Source: Antedon mediterranea
Lineage: Eukaryota; Echinodermata; Crinoidea; Comatulida; Antedonidae
Assembly: GCF_964355755.1 (NCBI RefSeq)
Contig: NC_092671.1
Span: 40,120,804 to 40,184,803, forward strand
Direction: 5' to 3'
DNA: 64,000 nt
The position numbers were made by a program, and so were the translations under genes. The notes beneath the pieces were generated by a model. It did no database searches, was not told the origin of the DNA, and worked only from the letters and a program-made list of their open reading frames with translations. Of the stretch, positions 61,301 through 64,000 are shown piece after piece (position 1 is the first letter of the stretch; every line of letters starts with the position of its first letter).

Positions 61301-63745
61301 GGAATTCATACCTCTAGACCACTGAGCTTGCACTGATGGTTAGGGGTTCGAGCCCAAGTAAGCAGCGGGTACTGAACAAACAGGATTGTAATTGTTTGTA
61401 ACTACTGTGGAGTAGTTTTGGCAGAGAAGGAGAAACAACAATTAGACATGTCGTACAAGTATTCAATCCTAGCATTTGTGCCCTAAACATTTTAATTAGA
61501 CAATTCTTCATAATATAGAACTTGTATTTACTCTATCCTCCTTTATTTCACTAATGTATGGTAATCAACTTACATAACGCTCTTACTACCAATCCCATCA
61601 TGCTTATGTGCAACATTTCATGTTTTAACAACATTATAATTTGTGAAACTAGCTATAAATAAATCCACTTGTGTAACAGTGGAATCAGTACTAATTGACT
61701 GGTTTAATAAGATTCCCTTGATAATTCTCAAATATAAATATCAGATTATTTTTATAATTACCAGATGAATTAATAACATGTACTCAATTATAATAAATAA
61801 TATTACTTTATAATTATCTAAATCATCGTCCTGATTTTATTTTGTGATTGAATTTTACCAAACCTGCAACATTTACTTAATATTTAACATTTTTTATGTC
61901 AGACTTTTTCTGATTCAAATTTTAACCAATTTTAAATTAAACATTGGAGTAAGTTAACATTTGCAAATAAATAAAAAAAATTTTCATTGTTTGAAGCATG
62001 TACAGATATTACGCTTCCATGTATAAAATAATAATAATATAAAATTTAGTAAAAATTTAAATAGTTGTGCTGTTTTTTTTTTATCAAGCTGTAAGTGTAT
62101 ATTTATTTTCATAGTGAATGAGGAAAGCCAAATATAGGTTATATTCCTGAATAAACAGCAACGACACAAATGTATTCTGAAAAACGATATGTTAATGAGT
62201 ATTATAATTTTGATATATAGTTTAGAATATGGTTTGTAGACCTTTTTCTGTTAGCTTGTGTTGATAGATCATATAGAATTCCAATTCTCTTAACGACCGT
62301 CACCACTGCAACAAACGTAATTTAGAAGGACATTAATTTTTTTTTCTCCCCGTAGGCATGTCGTTATGGTCGCGTGCAGCATCTAGAACACTTACTGTTC
62401 TACGGAGCGGAGATCGACGCGCAGAACGAAGCAGGGAACACCGGACTTCACGTCTGCGCTCTTTATAATCACACGCCAGCAGCTCGTACGCTTCTCTTCC
62501 GTGGGGTCGATAAGCAGATAAAGAACAAAGCAAATCAGACCGCATATCAGGTGAGTACATCACTCATTCACGCTTTTTTCCTAACCATCTGTCATAAGAA
62601 TTTAAAAAAAATTAACTGGAAAGTATACACTGTGGCTTCATTATTGTAACTACAATTTGACATTTTTTTATGAAAATCAAAAGAGGATAGCAACATTAAT
62701 TATAATTGTTTATATTTTTTTAATACTTTATATTGTATATGATGTTTTTTGAGATTGAATTCTTACACTATTTTCAGGTTGCTATTGTTGCCAACAATGT
62801 CCAACTAGCTGAGATTATCAGAGATCATGCTGAGGATGCAGTTGGTATGTTTTTATACATTTTGTTATTCGTTATACATTCACAGCAACCTGATACATTG
62901 TAGTTTCTTTTAAATTAAAATAGTTGATACTAGTAGTTTTTATTGTCAATCTTTTAATCACCTGTGATACTTTTTCCTCACCCAGTCTTTTCTTACAATC
63001 TCTTTACCAATAAGTGAAGTTCCTCTGTAATATTTTCCTCTTTCTTTAAATGCAAAATTTAAAAATTCACAAATATTAGTAGTTTAATAGATTGGTTACT
63101 GCAGATTCAACATTATTTTCATAAGAGCAAAATGCCATCAATTTACGTCAACTAAAATCTGGAGCAATATAGTGGGTGGTTGTGATTTAATAAGGTTATC
63201 TTAATATTCTTGTAATTGTTCATTTGACCTTTGATTTCATAGGTTTTTCATAATCAACTGTGACATCTATTCAAATGTGAATTTAATGAAACATTTGTAG
63301 AGTTATGAATATATAATGGTTGAGATATCCGTACAAAAATAAAAACCAGTTTTTAATGGTCTTCCTGTTCTGATACTTTGATTATAATAATTTCGAAACC
63401 TTTTGTTTCCTTTTTTAAAAATTGTCGTTCACATTGCAGGGCTTCTCAAATGTACGTCAGCTCGGCCTCAACTTTTTATATGAAATTTATCGGATTATTT
63501 AGCGGATTAGGATATATCAAAGTAGTGTTAATAAATGTTTTCTATAAGTTAGCGAAAATAGAATCCCTCCCCACCAGAAACTTAACTGCATTGTGATTTG
63601 CATACTTTTTGCATACTGATATATTTTTGCATATATTTGCATGTTTGATAAAGAATGCACAAATATAAGCACATTGTTATTGTTATTATTTCCAATGCCA
63701 CACTGCTTTTAGAAATTGATTGGGTAGAACCTATAGTTGATCCAG
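49552..63745 (+). CDS. SHANK: SHANK-family postsynaptic scaffold protein, 5' part (SPN and ankyrin region)
   Basis: Exons: 49552-49593 (proximal first exon), 53545-53787, 55895-55966, 56209-56334, 57937-58117, 60068-60219, 60900-61067, 62356-62550, 62778-62844 and 63713-63745; every junction is GT-AG and in phase (426 codons so far). The ATG at 49552 has an in-frame TAA at 49498. The order is a Ser-rich N-terminal segment (MESAAASYNATPKHQRH, SSSEDTLSVGSAGSDS); the SPN domain (IPIRIRLPDEDIQ-KCLCFKP through NGRAGKFLDEERLLKDYP and YLEFKYKRRVYKQ); then seven ankyrin-type repeats from SPEKVKKLLDKGLDPNF through ETPLTLAS, KSGLTAVH, KGLTPLYYTAMNGGDP, HQACRYGRVQHLEHLLFYGA, NTGLHVCALYN and VAIVANNVQLAEII. 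These match mammalian SHANK1-3 closely. An Arg at the position of the Ras/Rap-contacting Arg of SHANK3 is present (recalled). SHANK proteins organise the postsynaptic density and actin links. The SH3, PDZ, proline-rich and SAM regions lie beyond the window. Confidence 0.93.
49895..50060 (-). mobile_element. LINE/SINE 3' end, same family as 18085
   Basis: TTCATTCATTCATCAGTGGA, TTTATTGTCATTGGCATATA, CATAGAAATTATG, AAAGTGTCGCATCACTCTCG and GGTATAC occur in the same order as at 18085-18240. Oriented on the - strand, with an ATGA-type tail at the left. Confidence 0.65.
50348..51184 (+). pseudogene. Degraded reverse transcriptase fragment (Penelope-like type, tentative)
   Basis: Two open stretches in different frames. 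The first (50348-50848) has YDFENLYTNLTIQDT and QGIIMGSYHSAQIANLTL, which look like RT motifs A and B of Penelope-like or related retroelements. The second (about 50875-51184) has FKLRLQKLGYSKKFIRKHK and a Lys/Thr-rich C-terminal end. The catalytic Y-x-DD block expected between them is not visible in any frame, so part of the gene is deleted and the copy is inactive. It lies in the SHANK intron between 49593 and 53545. No endonuclease domain was recognised. Family assignment is by motif impression only. Confidence 0.6.
52307..52337. repeat. 31-base T run
   Basis: An uninterrupted T run, likely the poly(A) tail of a - strand retroposed sequence or a homopolymer; length may be unreliable in the assembly. 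Confidence 0.8.
52417..52978. repeat. Two tandem copies of a 281-bp unit
   Basis: ATTAAATACATAACATCATT through AATTAACCTCACGAATAT appears at about 52417 and about 52698 with only a few single-base differences (for example GTACATAATC/GTACGTAATC, GCCGAAG/GCCAAAG, GGGAACAG/GGGAGCAG). It is in the intron just upstream of the constant SHANK exon. A recent segmental duplication. Confidence 0.93.
53820..55890. other. SHANK intron, no further exon seen
   Basis: Contains a GTTA microsatellite (TAGTTAGTTAGTTAGTT near 53835). A 70-codon - strand open stretch at 54671-54883 extends upstream in frame to about 54920 and looks more protein-like than its surroundings, but no domain is recognised; it may be decayed transposon coding sequence. 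Confidence 0.4.
57308..57476. mobile_element. MITE of the AAGCTCTGTCTACAC family, copy 10
   Basis: Left end AAAGCTCTGTCTACACTATC, inner TGTGATGTGCCCATGTATGG and repeated CATATTTGG blocks, right end TTTGATAGTGTTACGTAGAT with GGAGCTTAA. In a SHANK intron. Confidence 0.85.
58767..58926. mobile_element. MITE of the AAGCTCTGTCTACAC family, copy 11
   Basis: Left end TTAAGCTCTGTCTACACTAT, inner GATATGACATCATCATGTCC and TATATGGGCACATCACAT, right end TTTGATAGTGTATACAGGGC. In a SHANK intron, opposite internal orientation to copy 10. Confidence 0.88.
60231..60350. repeat. Two tandem copies of a 60-bp unit after a SHANK exon
   Basis: TGATGCCTATAACATTATAG...CTCCACTATCAAACTA at 60231 is repeated at 60291 with one change. 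It starts 11 bases after the donor of exon 60068-60219. The unit ends in a diverged MITE terminus (TTGTCTCCACTATCAAAC), so one MITE end was duplicated with its flank. Confidence 0.88.
60325..60445. mobile_element. MITE of the AAGCTCTGTCTACAC family, copy 12 (diverged)
   Basis: Left end GTTGTCTCCACTATTAAACT, inner GGTAGTGATATGCCCAAATA, right end AATAAAGTTTGATAGCGTTT. The centre is shortened and the outermost bases have decayed. Confidence 0.7.
61255..61330 (-). mobile_element. tRNA-derived SINE head, Pro-like
   Basis: On the - strand: GCTCAGTGGTCTAGAGGTAT (A box and D arm as in tRNA-Pro), a poorly paired anticodon region, then GTGGGTTCGAGTCCCAC, a perfect five-pair T arm with the B box. The acceptor stem does not close and the anticodon arm is weak, so it is not called as a functional tRNA. 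It lies in the SHANK intron after exon 60900-61067. Confidence 0.65.
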
Positions 63746-64000
63746 GTGAGTCTAGAACCAGGTGGTGGCCCACACAGGTGGTGGATTTTTATTAATTTAT
63801 CAATGTATTCTTGTTGAATTTACAAGCATGGACAGATGTATTTAATTAATTTAAGTTAAAATTGTCGTTTAATATGCATGCATTGCATTGATTCAAAATT
63901 CCAATCTAATATTTACTTTGTTGAAGGCCAACGAATGAATGTAAATAGTAATAATAATAACAATCGATAATGTGTATTTATTGTTATAAAAACATAAAGT

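Noticed and set aside
61255-61330. Functional tRNA-Pro gene
   Set aside because: T arm and A/B boxes are good, but the acceptor stem does not pair and the anticodon arm is weak, so it is listed as a SINE head.
63437-63596. Possible SHANK exon after ATTGCAG
   Set aside because: Good acceptor-like end but the phase-1 frame hits a stop early and there is no donor; the 33-nt exon at 63713 fits better.

Overview
The window is animal nuclear DNA. It is AT-rich (roughly two thirds A+T by eye), genes are split by GT-AG introns of 100 to 11,000 bases, and most of the sequence is introns and repeats. The proteins recognised (GSKIP, SHANK) are animal proteins. The genomic texture and the many copies of the octamer TAGGCCTA suggest an invertebrate deuterostome, perhaps an echinoderm. 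That placement is inference and weakly held.

Layout. (1) 850-1807, + strand: a complete two-exon GSKIP gene (GSK3B-interacting protein, 135 aa). (2) 1808-7774: intergenic, with a 0.9 kb element with terminal inverted repeats, a MITE, a LINE tail and a degenerate CATCGTCATAAT array. (3) 7775-12860: a very large 45/48-bp minisatellite (about 100 units) interrupted by a hairpin-bearing insertion. (4) 12861-19544: intergenic, with several MITEs and other dispersed repeats. (5) 19545-19988, - strand: a single-exon 147-aa protein, not recognised. (6) 20876-27163, + strand: a complete eight-exon gene (569 aa) whose exon phases all join, tentatively a sperm/cilia microtubule-associated protein. (7) 27164-39720: repeat-rich intergenic DNA, including a 67-bp satellite with a six-unit higher-order period. 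(8) 39721-63745, + strand: the 5' part of a SHANK postsynaptic scaffold gene. It has two candidate alternative starts (39721 and 49552), a constant exon at 53545, the SPN (Shank/ProSAP N-terminal) domain, seven ankyrin-type repeats, and then a 33-nt exon. The SH3, PDZ, proline-rich and SAM parts must lie beyond the right edge.

The genes do not form a pathway. The most useful points are the two SHANK 5' ends, a MITE that sits on the splice donor of exon 2 of the 20876 gene, a duplicated splice-acceptor region in front of its exon 3, the binary-like variant pattern of the giant minisatellite, and a TIR element family with at least 12 copies. No bacterial-type system, CRISPR array or rRNA was seen. 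The tRNA-like stretches look like SINE heads rather than functional tRNA genes.
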